Positions 27,607 through 36,129 of a DNA stretch of 64,000 nt are shown here, one piece after another. This stretch comes from a virus. Position numbers and translations under genes: made by a program. Every line of letters begins with the position of its first letter. Position 1 is the first letter of the stretch. Below the pieces are notes generated by a model. That model did no database searches. It had not been told where the DNA came from and saw nothing but the letters and a program-made list of their open reading frames with translations. The stretch is taken from the IMG/VR virus record IMGVR_UViG_3300050034_000403, positions 1 through 64,000 of that record; one strand, given 5' to 3'.

Positions 27607-28041
27607 TTAATAAACTCTGCGCGCTGTGAGACTTCCGTACGCCGATACCGTACCCGCCGTGAACGTTGCCTCGGCAACCAAATAAACCATCGTTGTAGAC
27701 GTGATATTGATGACCTTGCGCGGAATGGTGACCGTGGCATTAAACGTAGTTGTTGCAATCGCTGCTGGCGTTGCAAAAAATGCTTCCGTTCCATCCGTAG
27801 GAAGAGTGGCCGTTGTTGTGCTAATTCCACCTTCCCAAGCGGCGGAGATCACAAACGTAGCCGACGTAGCCATGAAGGTGATTTGTCCCGTCACATCCCA
27901 ATTGCCTACGGTAAGCTCGATTGATGCAACATCGGCTGGTGTCGCCGTAGTCAACGAAATTGCTGAATCAGAAGCGATCGATCCATCAATGGTTTTTGTT
28001 TTCACGCTTCCGTAATTTGCAACTTGGGCCAATCCGCTCAT
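27607..28041 (-). CDS. Small beta-rich virion protein
   Basis: The 144-residue protein is Thr/Ala/Val-rich with alternating strands (DVASIELTVGNWDVTGQITF, FNATVTIPRKVINITSTTMV, AEATFTAGTVSAYGSLTARR). It resembles trimerising heads or caps at fibre ends or decoration proteins; no enzyme motif. It lies in an uninterrupted operon between the connector-side genes and the fibres. Confidence 0.5.
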   Translation of the reverse strand: MSGLAQVANYGSVKTKTIDGSIASDSAISLTTATPADVASIELTVGNWDVTGQITFMATSATFVISAAWEGGISTTTATLPTDGTEAFFATPAAIATTTFNATVTIPRKVINITSTTMVYLVAEATFTAGTVSAYGSLTARRVY

Positions 28042-28045
28042 GCTT

Positions 28046-28423
28046 TTACCTCGTTAACAAAACAGTGATGGCTACAGCATTGGTTAACGTAACCACTTGC
28101 ACACGCACAAACTTTGCCCAGAAAGATGGCAATTCGATCCGGCCGACATAGGAAGAATTCAACCCGTCAGTCAACGTGTTGATGGTGACGTAGTGCGTAT
28201 CTTCGTCCGTATCCGCAGTTTCAACGTCCACTTCAAACGTTCCTGGATCGGCGCTAAACGCAAATTCCAGCGACATGCCCCACGGATAAAATGCACCGCG
28301 TTCCCGACGAAGCTGGTAGGCAATGCTTGCGACTCCAGCCGCTACCGTTTCGTTTTGGAAGAGAAACACTTGGCGATTCTCGTAAAGAAGCTGCGCTCTT
28401 GATGTCCCTGCATAACCGGGCAT
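28046..28423 (-). CDS. Small virion protein, probably decoration or stopper
   Basis: The ATG at 28423 was chosen because GGGGGG precedes it by seven bases; it starts two bases after the upstream stop. The 125-residue product is beta-rich (FEVDVETADTDEDTHYVTIN, then FWAKFVRVQVVTLTNAVAIT). No known family is recognised. Conserved order in the head-tail region suggests a structural role. Confidence 0.5.
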   Translation of the reverse strand: MPGYAGTSRAQLLYENRQVFLFQNETVAAGVASIAYQLRRERGAFYPWGMSLEFAFSADPGTFEVDVETADTDEDTHYVTINTLTDGLNSSYVGRIELPSFWAKFVRVQVVTLTNAVAITVLLTR

Positions 28424-28425
28424 TG

Positions 28426-29439
28426 TTAATCCCCCCATCCGCCGACATTTAATTGGCCTTCGACGGTGCTGTACGGTTCACCAAATGCCGATGGGAACCG
28501 CTGCATTTTGGTGAAGTAAAGATCCACGAGGTTCTTGTCCATCACGCGGATAATTCTCAAGCGATCGCTATATTCAGCGCGCGCAGCCTGCGTGAGGAAT
28601 TGCCAGTTTGCACCGGCGCCGCGCTCCATCTCGTCGCCCTTTTGCGATTCCTTCCACAGGTAGAGCATCTCGTAGGCGCGCAGCTTCACCAGTTCTTCCG
28701 TCAGAGGAAATGGCAACGTGTCGGAGTTCTTGACCAGCGGCGGCCAATTCACTTGGCAACCAAAGGTGTACGGCAACTGCGAAATCGGATGTGGCCACAG
28801 TTCATAAAGCATCTGGCCCAATGTCGCCGATCCTGGCCGAGTATCTTGGGCATAAGGAACAACGTAGAGCGGCTCGTCGAAATCGGTTCGCTCCGCGTCT
28901 TCGTTGGCCAAATCGATCTGCGTCTTGCTCCACCAGTCCAACTGGTTGTTGTTGGTGGTGTCGCGGACGTTGTACCAGCGTTTAAAGCCAGCCGGTGCTG
29001 GATAGTAGGCCTGATAGGCCATGTAGGTGCCGTTGGTTTGCTTAGGTTCCATCCACGGTCGATCAATCGTCAGCACTACCGCAGAAGTATCCGTCGAATC
29101 CAACGAGATGATGGAGTAGAGCGAATAGTAAGGAACGCGGATCTGGTACTGCGTGATCAATGGAGGATTGGTGATCGTGGCCAGCCACGCGGCCGAGGCA
29201 ATCGCGTCACCGGTGATCGTGTTCGTGAAAGGTGTCACCGTAATCGTTCCAGGGCTAAGAAACGTGCGCGTCGGCGCACCCAACAACGACGGCGTCAGCC
29301 ATCCACCCGTCTGCAACTGGAACGACCACACGTTTTCGTTTTGAATCGTGGCATATGATTCATTGATCTTGGTTTTGACCAAGCCGAGGTTGCAACCGGG
29401 AATCCCGAGCAACTCCTGGATCATGTTGAAAAAAGCCAC
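28426..29439 (-). CDS. Head-to-tail connector-like protein
   Basis: The 337-residue protein starts AFFNMIQELLGIPGCNLGLV, then VWSFQLQTGGWLTPSLLGAP, and YYPAPAGFKRWYNVRDTTNN near residue 150. Its helical C-terminal part (LTEELVKLRAYEMLYLWKES, RAEYSDRLRIIRVMDKNLVD) is like connector and adaptor proteins. It lies between the head genes and the fibre genes, where a connector belongs. A second protein of similar style is at 16504-17820. Confidence 0.5.
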   Translation of the reverse strand: MAFFNMIQELLGIPGCNLGLVKTKINESYATIQNENVWSFQLQTGGWLTPSLLGAPTRTFLSPGTITVTPFTNTITGDAIASAAWLATITNPPLITQYQIRVPYYSLYSIISLDSTDTSAVVLTIDRPWMEPKQTNGTYMAYQAYYPAPAGFKRWYNVRDTTNNNQLDWWSKTQIDLANEDAERTDFDEPLYVVPYAQDTRPGSATLGQMLYELWPHPISQLPYTFGCQVNWPPLVKNSDTLPFPLTEELVKLRAYEMLYLWKESQKGDEMERGAGANWQFLTQAARAEYSDRLRIIRVMDKNLVDLYFTKMQRFPSAFGEPYSTVEGQLNVGGWGD

Positions 29440-29448
29440 GTTTCACTC

Positions 29449-29736
29449 CTACTTTCTTGAAGTCCGCTTCGCCGTTCTCTTCGTTCCACGCTTGGCACGT
29501 GTTCTGTCCGGTGCCGCAAAGCTACGAACCGTAATTTCTCTGCGGATACGGCTTTTGTTGCCTCTCGACTTGGAACGCTCTGGGCCATACAAAGCGCCAA
29601 AGCCTTTTTCTGCCTTAACGTCTTTTGTCTCCGTATAGGGACGTTTGGTGCCGGCTTCAGACAGTTGGTGATACGCGCCGCGCTTAAACCGCCGTCTGCC
29701 GTGAAGAACCAGTTCCGTATTTTTTGATTCCGCCAT
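29449..29736 (-). CDS. 95-residue highly basic protein
   Basis: A GGAGGG site precedes the ATG. The protein is rich in Arg/Lys throughout (LVLHGRRRFKRGAYHQLSEA, RGNKSRIRREITVRSF, RTRAKRGTKRTAKRTSRK). It has no zinc motif. It is one of five small very basic proteins in the head/tail region; a nucleic-acid-condensing or capsid-cementing role is inferred from charge alone. Confidence 0.6.
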   Translation of the reverse strand: MAESKNTELVLHGRRRFKRGAYHQLSEAGTKRPYTETKDVKAEKGFGALYGPERSKSRGNKSRIRREITVRSFAAPDRTRAKRGTKRTAKRTSRK

Positions 29737-29868
29737 TTTCCCTCCTAATCGCCAGACGACAAGTTCGCATTCTGTTTACCAAGCCAAAGTTGCAACTGAA
29801 AATAATGTCTCTGACCGTGTAAAATGGAAAGCTGCTAAGATTGATTTCCACGCAAGCGAGGCTTGTTT

Positions 29869-30420
29869 ATGCAACCTTTGCGCCAAAAAGTAATTCAACC
29901 CGAGAATCAATCTATTAAATTGATTCCGCTTACTAAAAACCAAGTTGCTATCGTTGACGCGCACTGGTTCGAGGCACTTAATCGATTCAATTGGTGCGCT
30001 TCCTGGGACAAACGAGCACAGACGTTTTACGCTTCCCGGTATGCCGTTGTGGACGGAAAAGAGACTAGTGTCCTGATGCACCGTGTTATTGCTGGAGATG
30101 ATTTTCCACATGTTGATCACCGAAACCGAAACGGTTTGGACAATCGGGAAGAAAATCTTCGTAAATGCAGTTGCTCTCAAAATGGCGCAAATTGTGGAAA
30201 GCGCAAGAACAACACCACGGGCTTTAAAGGCGTGTATGCAATCAAAGGAACTGCAAAGTTTGCGGCTTCCATAAAGTTTCACGGAAAAACAAAAAGTCTT
30301 GGGAGATTCCGAAGTAAAGAACTTGCCGCACGTGCCTACGATCGTGCAGCTATTCTTTTCTTCGGCGAATTTGCATCCCCAAATTTTCCGCATTCCGATT
30401 ACTCCATACCTATTACGTGA
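29869..30420 (+). CDS. HNH-AP2 homing endonuclease on the opposite strand
   Basis: The ATG at 29869 follows GAGG by seven bases. The 183-residue protein has LTKNQVAIVDAHWFEALNRF, then an HNH core: LMHRVIAGDDFPHVDHRNRN, GLDNREENLRKCSCSQNGAN. An AP2-type DNA-binding domain follows (GFKGVYAIKGTAKFAASIKF, then LGRFRSKELAARAYDRAAIL). This HNH-AP2 arrangement is classic for phage homing endonucleases. It is oriented against the late operon and is followed by its own strong terminator, which limits interference with late transcription. A second HNH-AP2 gene lies at 38211. Confidence 0.85.
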   Translation: MQPLRQKVIQPENQSIKLIPLTKNQVAIVDAHWFEALNRFNWCASWDKRAQTFYASRYAVVDGKETSVLMHRVIAGDDFPHVDHRNRNGLDNREENLRKCSCSQNGANCGKRKNNTTGFKGVYAIKGTAKFAASIKFHGKTKSLGRFRSKELAARAYDRAAILFFGEFASPNFPHSDYSIPIT

Positions 30421-30424
30421 TACC

Positions 30425-30463
30425 AAAAGCGGCTCTGCAGATCGCTCCGCAAGAGCCGCTTTT
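30425..30463. terminator. Strong bidirectional terminator
   Basis: AAAAGCGGCTCT (30425-30436) and AGAGCCGCTTTT (30452-30463) form a perfect 12-base-pair stem with a 15-base loop. T-runs face both directions. It lies between the plus-strand endonuclease gene and the convergent minus-strand gene. Confidence 0.9.
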
Positions 30464-30487
30464 GTGCCTTCGGGAGAGAAGACCTCG

Positions 30488-31495
30488 TTAAAACTGTCCG
30501 ACAAATGCGCTGAGTTGGACTGCTTCTCCGGATAAATTCTGGCCAGATACAACCTCTGTTCCAACTGAAGATGCTGCGCTAACAGTCACAGCGGTAGCTC
30601 CCGCAATGGCGACTGCGCCTGTCGTGACAAGTGCTCTGCCATTGAGTGTGCCGCCACCAAGAGTAATTCCGCTTACTGCCAGAATGTTTCCGTTCACCGT
30701 CGAAGTCGCTACCGAAGTAAAAGCGCTTCCAGCCACAAAAACCACATTCGCGGCCTGTGCACCATTGACCAATGCAATTGTCTGTCCACTGGCAAGATTG
30801 ATCGTCGATCCTGCCACAAAAACAAACACAGCACTGGAGTTATTCTGCGCATCCAGAATGATGCCTGTAGGCATCGTCAAGCTGGTCGACCCAAAATAGT
30901 TGCCTGCCGTGTACGTCGCTGCCGTCGAACCATTGCCACCCGTGCTTAGGTTGGTAAGTCCGGACAGGGTCGGCGTCAATCCCTGGTAGTAGATGATTGC
31001 CGCTGTCAATGCAGTCTGGGCGGCAGACGCAGCAGCATTGTCAATCACTGCGGGAGAGGTCAGAGTGCCTGGAGGGAAACCACTAATACTCGTGGTCGGA
31101 TAGCTTCCAATGTTTCCACCCGTAATGACTGAACTTCCCACATTCGTGATGCCGGAATATGCCAGCAATGCATAGTTAGCGGCAGTGCCAAGACGTGTCG
31201 TGACAACAGAACCACCGGCGCTGGTGCTTGCAGCAAACCACCGCAAATACCATTGCTGACGGGCGCCAGTTCCCGTGGGGTCAGCATAAACCACGTAATT
31301 TTTGCTTAAACTTATTACGCCACCGATAAGCACATCGATGTAGTAGTTCGTCAGGGCCAGTGTCACCAGATCTCCCGTGCCGGCAACGTAGGACACGGGA
31401 CCAGTGCCACTTCCAACAAAGAGTCCCCGCCGTCCAGCAAAGTCTGGATAGAGTGGACCGGCACCGGTACCTTTTCCAATTGCTGTGAGAATCAC
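30488..31495 (-). CDS. Virion-type protein with inserted DUF3494 ice-binding-like domain
   Basis: A GTG at 31495 follows AAGGAG. Residues 1-99 and 311-335 match the 119-residue product of the upstream gene (31517) nearly throughout, for example GTGARQQWYLRWF and SAFVGQF against GAFVGQF. Residues about 101-306 are extra and read as a DUF3494 ice-binding-type beta-solenoid: LGTAANYALLAYSGITNVGS, GFPPGTLTSPAVIDNAAASA, YTAGNYFGSTSLTMPTGIIL, FVFVAGSTINLASGQTIALV, NVVFVAGSAFTSVATST. The gene is thus a tandem duplicate that gained a domain. The ice-binding function is not shown; DUF3494 domains can also act as adhesins. Confidence 0.8.
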   Translation of the reverse strand: MILTAIGKGTGAGPLYPDFAGRRGLFVGSGTGPVSYVAGTGDLVTLALTNYYIDVLIGGVISLSKNYVVYADPTGTGARQQWYLRWFAASTSAGGSVVTTRLGTAANYALLAYSGITNVGSSVITGGNIGSYPTTSISGFPPGTLTSPAVIDNAAASAAQTALTAAIIYYQGLTPTLSGLTNLSTGGNGSTAATYTAGNYFGSTSLTMPTGIILDAQNNSSAVFVFVAGSTINLASGQTIALVNGAQAANVVFVAGSAFTSVATSTVNGNILAVSGITLGGGTLNGRALVTTGAVAIAGATAVTVSAASSVGTEVVSGQNLSGEAVQLSAFVGQF

Positions 31496-31516
31496 GATGA
31501 CTCCTTGCTTCGGTTA

Positions 31517-31876
31517 TTAAAACTGGCCGACGAATGCACCAAGCTGAACCGACTCGCCCGAAAGATTCGTTGTGCTTGTCACTTCAGCCCCAACTGTGCC
31601 AGCAGTGGCCAAAGCGACAAACCAGCGGAGATACCACTGCTGTCGCGCACCAGTTCCTGCGGGATTCGGGTAAACCACATACTTACCGCTCACGCTTGTC
31701 ACGCCACCGAGAAGAGCATCGATGTAGTAGTTCGGCAGGTTCAGCGTCACCAGATCCCCTGTGCCAAGGACATAGGACGCGGGGCCAGTACCACTCCCGA
31801 CAAAGGTCGCGCGTCGACCGATAAAGTCTGGATAAAGTGGACCGCCGCCGCCTTTTGTGATCGCTGTAAGAACCAT
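31517..31876 (-). CDS. Small virion protein, paralogue of the DUF3494-bearing neighbour
   Basis: The ATG at 31876 follows AAGGAG. The 119-residue product (GGGGPLYPDFIGRRATFVGS, then GDLVTLNLPNYYIDALLGGV, GTGARQQWYLRWFVALATAG) ends in LGAFVGQF. It equals the two outer parts of the downstream protein without the 206-residue insert. It lies between a beta-rich head-region gene and the paralogue, and is probably a decoration or tail-side protein present in many copies. Confidence 0.65.
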   Translation of the reverse strand: MVLTAITKGGGGPLYPDFIGRRATFVGSGTGPASYVLGTGDLVTLNLPNYYIDALLGGVTSVSGKYVVYPNPAGTGARQQWYLRWFVALATAGTVGAEVTSTTNLSGESVQLGAFVGQF

Positions 31877-31947
31877 GATTGCTCCTTGCTGCAATGACTC
31901 GATGACAATGTGCAGGGACGAGCATTGCTGCCCGTCCCCAACCGTAA

Positions 31948-32790
31948 TTAGTCCTGAACCACCGGCACGTATTGCAACTCGACCTTGAAGAGCTGGGATG
32001 CAATCGGCGTGTCGATAGCTACGCCAATCGTTGATCCAACGGGCGACCCAGTAGATGCCGTTGTGGCTACAGTTCCGCCGGTTGCTACGTTCACATAGCC
32101 TCCAGGGCTGTTTCCAGGTCCAATGGTCCCGTTACCCAGCACCGTCGCCGTGCCCAGTTCCTGAATGAATCCGTAGTTGCCAGGCGTAATCGAATTCAGG
32201 TACACGACTGGGCGAACTGGAATGGCTGTGCCAGCAGCAACCTGATCAAAGCTGGTCACCAAGTTCGGCGTGGTGCTCAGCTGCGCCACCACCGTGCCAA
32301 CCGTGCCGCCAGTGACAAGTGTGAAGGTCGGGGGTGTCGAGTAGCCGTAGCCACCCAGCAACACCGTCGCCGAGGTCACCGTGCCGCCCGAGCCGACTGC
32401 CACCTGAATCAAAGCACCGCTTCCACCGCCACTACCCACCGTGGCTGCGACGTTATAGGTGCCTGCCGTCTGACCAGAACCCGCACCTGTAATCACGACC
32501 GACTGCACAGTAGTGCCAGCGCGCAGGTAACCGACAGTGCCGGTCTTGACGTTGGCCGCAGTTGCACCCGAGTCAACCTGCACAAGGCGGTAGCGACCGG
32601 AGAACAGAGTGCCGTTGGTCGTGTATGACGCCTGAAACGCTTCCTGGTTGGTCGCGTCAAAGAAGTCACCAAGATTCAGGCCACCGGCAGCGAACGGTTG
32701 ACCGGTACGGACGTCCGTAAGCCCGGTCGGCGAAGTGAAGTTAGCGTTGTTCCATGCCAACCATGTAGGCAAAATAGGCTGAAAAGGCAT
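31948..32790 (-). CDS. Head decoration/structural protein
   Basis: The 280-residue protein lies ten bases after the major capsid gene. It contains AGSGQTAGTYNVAATVGSGG, GSGGTVTSATVLLGGYGYST and PPTFTLVTGG, a Gly-rich beta pattern found in many phage structural proteins. The N-terminus (LPTWLAWNNANFTSPTGLTD) and C-terminus (VKTGTVGYLRAG earlier, PVVQD last) are not diagnostic. Position right after the capsid gene suggests a decoration or fibre-like head protein. Confidence 0.55.
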   Translation of the reverse strand: MPFQPILPTWLAWNNANFTSPTGLTDVRTGQPFAAGGLNLGDFFDATNQEAFQASYTTNGTLFSGRYRLVQVDSGATAANVKTGTVGYLRAGTTVQSVVITGAGSGQTAGTYNVAATVGSGGGSGALIQVAVGSGGTVTSATVLLGGYGYSTPPTFTLVTGGTVGTVVAQLSTTPNLVTSFDQVAAGTAIPVRPVVYLNSITPGNYGFIQELGTATVLGNGTIGPGNSPGGYVNVATGGTVATTASTGSPVGSTIGVAIDTPIASQLFKVELQYVPVVQD

Positions 32791-32799
32791 TCCGTCCTC

Positions 32800-34032
32800 C
32801 TATGCCGTAAATCCAAACGCGTAATTGGAATGACGCGGCTGCACGTTGTACAGATTGATACCCAACCGCATGAACAAAGCGTCGATGCTGACGTTGTTCG
32901 GCATCGGGGCGCGACGAAGGCCAAAGTTCCAGCCCTTTTTGTTGGTCGGCCGAATCTTGAAGCTTTCCGGCTCCAAGAAGTACAAAACTTCCGAAGGCTG
33001 AATCGTGGTGAGCGAAGGCAGGCCGGAACCAGTCGGCGAGACAGTGACGGCCGCACCGTTCTTGGTGAACTGCGGAGTTGTGAACGCCACGGTCGTGGTG
33101 CTCGATCCAACGCCATCTGCCAAGTTCGTGTTGCCAGCCGCACCGTTTGCCGGAGCCAGCTCAATGAAGTTCTGAGCCTGCGCCGAAGGAGCCAGCGGGT
33201 CAGCGTAAATATCCACGCCGTTGAAGTTCAAACCATCCCACTTGATGTCGTGGCGAGTGTTCGAAATATCGCGGCGCTGCGCATCGAGCGCAACGGCAAT
33301 GGCCTTGAATCCGAAAACGTTGGTGATACCCAGCGTCGGATTGCCGCCCGTCACCTTGCACTGCGACCACAACTGCATCAAGGCAGCAAAATCAATCTGC
33401 CCCGTGCCACCTGTCGAGGTGCCCAGGTAAAGCGGCGTCGAGTTCAGCGCGGTTCCGATGTTTCCGTTGCGCGCCTGGCCACCGTAGTTCGCGTAGATGT
33501 TGCCATACACGGACGGATCGATGCCGTTATTCAGAGCTTCATCCAGACCATTGATGGTCTTGATGCGATTGTCCTGAATCGTCGCGGCAGAGGCTTGGCC
33601 GTGGCGGAACGAATCCATCTCCTGCATGGTGTTCATGGTCATCACCATGGCTTCCATGTAGAGCTGGTACTCGTCGACAATCTTCGACGGACCGGAGTTA
33701 ATCACACCACCGGTGCCGGAACCGTCATCCATCTCCCAGTCGTCCAGCGGATACCAAGTGGCATACGCCTTCGGCAGGAATTTGATGCCGGTGTTGATCT
33801 GCTGGCGAGTCACGGTAACAGTCTGGCCGGGATTCACCGCAGCGCCCTGAGTGCGCCCGTAGAGAATGCCTTCCATCATGCCCGCGCCGCCCAGGAATTC
33901 ATCCCACACACCGGCTCGGCGGAGCTTCGCCTGGAAAGGAGTGTCCACGAACAAGTTGTTGAATACTACATTCTTGCGGACACTTTCCAAGTTAGATGCG
34001 TCAATTTCGTTATACAATGGGTCCGTAGGCAT
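32800..34032 (-). CDS. Major capsid protein
   Basis: The 410-residue protein starts TDPLYNEIDASNLESVRKNV and contains FVDTPFQAKLRRAGVWDEFL, then GQTVTVTRQQINTGIKFLPK, an E-loop/P-domain style consistent with HK97-fold capsid proteins of podoviruses. Late segments include NVFGFKAIAVALDAQRRDIS, NTRHDIKWDGLNFNGVDIYA and LEPESFKIRPTNKKGWNFGL. Gene order scaffold, capsid, decoration supports the call. It is preceded by element E copy 5 between the scaffold and capsid genes. The length is usual for the family. Confidence 0.8.
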   Translation of the reverse strand: MPTDPLYNEIDASNLESVRKNVVFNNLFVDTPFQAKLRRAGVWDEFLGGAGMMEGILYGRTQGAAVNPGQTVTVTRQQINTGIKFLPKAYATWYPLDDWEMDDGSGTGGVINSGPSKIVDEYQLYMEAMVMTMNTMQEMDSFRHGQASAATIQDNRIKTINGLDEALNNGIDPSVYGNIYANYGGQARNGNIGTALNSTPLYLGTSTGGTGQIDFAALMQLWSQCKVTGGNPTLGITNVFGFKAIAVALDAQRRDISNTRHDIKWDGLNFNGVDIYADPLAPSAQAQNFIELAPANGAAGNTNLADGVGSSTTTVAFTTPQFTKNGAAVTVSPTGSGLPSLTTIQPSEVLYFLEPESFKIRPTNKKGWNFGLRRAPMPNNVSIDALFMRLGINLYNVQPRHSNYAFGFTA

Positions 34033-34097
34033 ATCTGGTTTCCTTTCAGCGACTTACGCTGCATTCTCCGTTTCGAGAACTTTCGATTGCTCAAACA

Positions 34098-34165
34098 AAA
34101 ATGGCCCAAGCCATTTCTGGGCTTGAGCCATTGCTGATTCCCTCGAAAGGGGGGCATGCGTCTCG
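34098..34165 (-). repeat. Element E copy 5 (upstream of capsid gene)
   Basis: On the minus strand: GAGACGCATGCC, hairpin CCCT TTCG AGGG, CAGCAATGGCTCAAGCCC, then AAATGGCTTGGGCCATTT with TTTGTTTG. An ORF from its internal ATGGCTC runs 25 codons and stops 17 bases before the capsid ATG. There is no promoter in the 30 bases after the scaffold stop codon. Confidence 0.7.
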
Positions 34166-34195
34166 ACTGATCTTCACGTCTTCAAACTGCAAAAA

Positions 34196-35221
34196 TTACG
34201 CTGCGGTAGACTCAGAAACTTCCTGCCGAATCGCCTGCGATGTTGCCTGCCGGCGCTGCGATTCATTCAAGTTCAACGGATCAGGACGCTCGTTGGCCTT
34301 CACAGCACGTGCCACATCAGCAAAGCGAGAAGGCTGCGCAATCCGCACATCCGGATTCGATCCAATCTTTTCGGCCCACTTGCGATCTGTTTCTTCAATC
34401 GCCTTCTGCCGCGCTTCTTCCGCTTCCTTCAGCTTTGCTTCAAAAGGTGCCGAAGCTTCCAGCCGAACCTTTGCGTCGTGCTCTTCCTGCGACTTGCGCT
34501 GAATCTCAGCCTGCTTGCCGGCAAAGTCGTACTTCCGTGCCACGTAATCGCGGAACGGCAACCGGGAGTTGCTGGCTTCTTCTGAGAGTTTGTCGAAGGA
34601 ATCGGGAAGGAACTGTCCACCGCTCAATCGCTGGTATTCCTGCATGGCCCAGCCGACATTGCTAATTCCGGCACCCAGGCGCTGATCGATGGCTTCCATC
34701 GTGAACGTTGGGCTACCAGGCGTTCCACCCTGCGCACCGGCCACATAGCGGCCTTGTGCATCGCGCTGCTGGTTTGCTGCCTGTGCTTCCTGCGGCTTGT
34801 AATTCGGCGCTTCTGTCGGAACAAATCCGGCGGAGCGTGCGGCTTCATTCTGCGCACGATAGAAAGCGGCTTGCGCTTCCAAATTCGCCTTTTCGGTTCC
34901 CCAATTGTTCAATGCCGGCGCAATCTCTTTGTCGTAAAATTCTGCGTTGGAACGCTGAGCAACTTCGGCCGCTTCTTTTGCTTCTGCCGCAGCCTTTCGT
35001 TCCTGTTCAGCTTTTTCGATAGCCTGCTGTGCTGCCTGGCGCTCTTGCTCTGCCTTTGCGGCAGATTCTTGGGCCTTGGTGGCAGATTCCTGAGCAGTCT
35101 TCCGTTCCTGTTCCGCAGTAGTCAGGACTCCGGTGAATGCAGTAATCGCCTTTGCATCGAGTGCAGCGATCTGCTCGTCGTTCAATCCGGATTGCTTCAA
35201 AATTTCGTTTACTGTCGGCAT
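34196..35221 (-). CDS. Scaffold protein
   Basis: The 341-residue, Ala/Glu/Gln/Lys-rich protein has a very long coiled coil at about residues 38-105 (AEQERKTAQESATKAQESAA, KAEQERQAAQQAIEKAEQER). Low-complexity Gln/Ala/Gly and helical charged segments follow. The N-terminus VNEILKQSGLNDEQIAALD is like other phage scaffolds. The gene is directly before the capsid gene, the usual place. No protease motif is present, so maturation proteolysis would need another gene. Confidence 0.75.
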   Translation of the reverse strand: MPTVNEILKQSGLNDEQIAALDAKAITAFTGVLTTAEQERKTAQESATKAQESAAKAEQERQAAQQAIEKAEQERKAAAEAKEAAEVAQRSNAEFYDKEIAPALNNWGTEKANLEAQAAFYRAQNEAARSAGFVPTEAPNYKPQEAQAANQQRDAQGRYVAGAQGGTPGSPTFTMEAIDQRLGAGISNVGWAMQEYQRLSGGQFLPDSFDKLSEEASNSRLPFRDYVARKYDFAGKQAEIQRKSQEEHDAKVRLEASAPFEAKLKEAEEARQKAIEETDRKWAEKIGSNPDVRIAQPSRFADVARAVKANERPDPLNLNESQRRQATSQAIRQEVSESTAA

Positions 35222-35242
35222 GTCACTTGTTCTCCCGAAGCG

Positions 35243-35560
35243 TTAGTATTGCGGTTGCTGACCCATCGGTGTTGGCTGTGGCGGACTTACCAAAGCCGTT
35301 TGCATCTCTTGAATTCCCTGCGATACCTTTTCCGCACCAGAGGCAAGACGCGGATCGGAGGCAGCCATTTGCTTGGCTGTCTGATACCAACGTGCGAGCA
35401 ACATCTGCATTGGATTGGCAGGAGCTTGCGAAGGAGCACCTTGCTGCGGGGCATTTTGGTCAGGTGCGCCTTGCGGCTGAGCGCCAGCTCCTTGATCGGG
35501 AGGCGGTGTACCTGCACCTTGTCCTTGGTCCTGCGGCATTGGTTGTGCACTTGTAGCCAT
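35243..35560 (-). CDS. Pro/Gln-rich head-region protein
   Basis: The 105-residue protein is dominated by Gln, Pro, Gly and Ala (DQGQGAGTPPPDQGAGAQPQ). A helical segment (PMQMLLARWYQTAKQMAAS then GAEKVSQGIQEMQTALV) ends in QQPQY. Disordered N-terminus plus a single helix beside the scaffold gene suggests an assembly partner. No family is recognised. Confidence 0.55.
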   Translation of the reverse strand: MATSAQPMPQDQGQGAGTPPPDQGAGAQPQGAPDQNAPQQGAPSQAPANPMQMLLARWYQTAKQMAASDPRLASGAEKVSQGIQEMQTALVSPPQPTPMGQQPQY

Positions 35561-35623
35561 TACTGGAATCTCCTTGAGCGAGATTCCCCAACGGCAGCAT
35601 AGCTACCGTTGGGGAAAAGGTAA

Positions 35624-35731
35624 CTACGCCTTGATGGCGCTGCGCTTGCCGCGGCCCTTGCGACCACGACTCTTGCGGCCCTTCTTCAGATGGCTTGCCT
35701 TCATTGCACTAGCCTTGCGACGTTTTGCCAT
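35624..35731 (-). CDS. 35-residue very basic protein
   Basis: The ATG at 35731 follows AGGAGG. The product is mostly Lys, Arg, Gly and Ser (AKRRKASAMKASHLKKGRKS, then RGRKGRGKRSAIKA). It lies after element E copy 6 and a sigma70-like promoter. It is similar in style to the 36-residue product at 41423, which is also preceded by element E. Probably DNA-binding. Confidence 0.6.
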   Translation of the reverse strand: MAKRRKASAMKASHLKKGRKSRGRKGRGKRSAIKA

Positions 35732-35757
35732 GATGTTTTCCTCCTTGGTGTGAAATA

Positions 35758-35826
35758 GAAATGGCCCAAGGCCATTTCTGGTCTTGAGCCATTGCTGATT
35801 CCCCAAGGAGGGGGGGCATGCCGCTC
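35758..35826 (-). repeat. Element E copy 6
   Basis: On the minus strand: GAGCGGCATGCC, hairpin CCCC TCCTT GGGG, CAGCAATGGCTCAAGACC, then AAATGGCCTTGGGCCATTT. It lies 17 bases downstream of a TTGACG/TATAGC promoter and upstream of the 35-residue basic gene. Confidence 0.7.
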
Positions 35827-35842
35827 AAAAGATTCTGTTAGA

Positions 35843-35871
35843 GCTATAAGCCGAATTCTTTTTCGCGTCAA
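35843..35871 (-). promoter_or_regulatory. Sigma70-like promoter before element E copy 6
   Basis: On the minus strand TTGACG (35866-35871), 17 bases, TATAGC (35843-35848). The TTGACGC and AATTCGG parts recur in the promoter before element E copy 7. Confidence 0.6.
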
Positions 35872-35880
35872 GTGTTATTT

Positions 35881-36120
35881 TTACAAAATCGTTTCGTCTA
35901 CATCCAGAATCTTACGAATCTCTTCCGCTTGTGCATCAGAAATCTTAGTGCGCTGTTCGAGATTTACTCCCTGCACAGAACCCTGGTTATACTGAACAAC
36001 CATCTTTCCGGTTGTTCTTGTAGCTTGGAGTAACTCGTCGGTCTGCTGAATATCGGCAGGTAATTCGACGCTTACTTCGGTCAAATAGTAGTCTTTTTGA
36101 ACCTTGATTTGGACTGCCAT
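35881..36120 (-). CDS. 79-residue acidic protein
   Basis: The protein (VQIKVQKDYYLTEVSVELPA, DIQQTDELLQATRTTGKMVV, QYNQGSVQGVNLEQRTKISD) is a compact beta-alpha domain with a helical end. It lies between the portal and small basic genes, with its stop 36 bases before the promoter of the latter. No family is recognised. Confidence 0.55.
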   Translation of the reverse strand: MAVQIKVQKDYYLTEVSVELPADIQQTDELLQATRTTGKMVVQYNQGSVQGVNLEQRTKISDAQAEEIRKILDVDETIL

Positions 36121-36129
36121 GTCTTCTCC

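Noticed and set aside
32698-34137. Long open frame on the plus strand (479 codons) and similar ones at 36097-37176, 28453-29358 and 41766-42861
   Set aside because: They lie opposite well-supported capsid, portal, connector and packaging genes, have unlikely Arg/His-rich composition, and no ribosome-binding site. Treated as antisense shadows.
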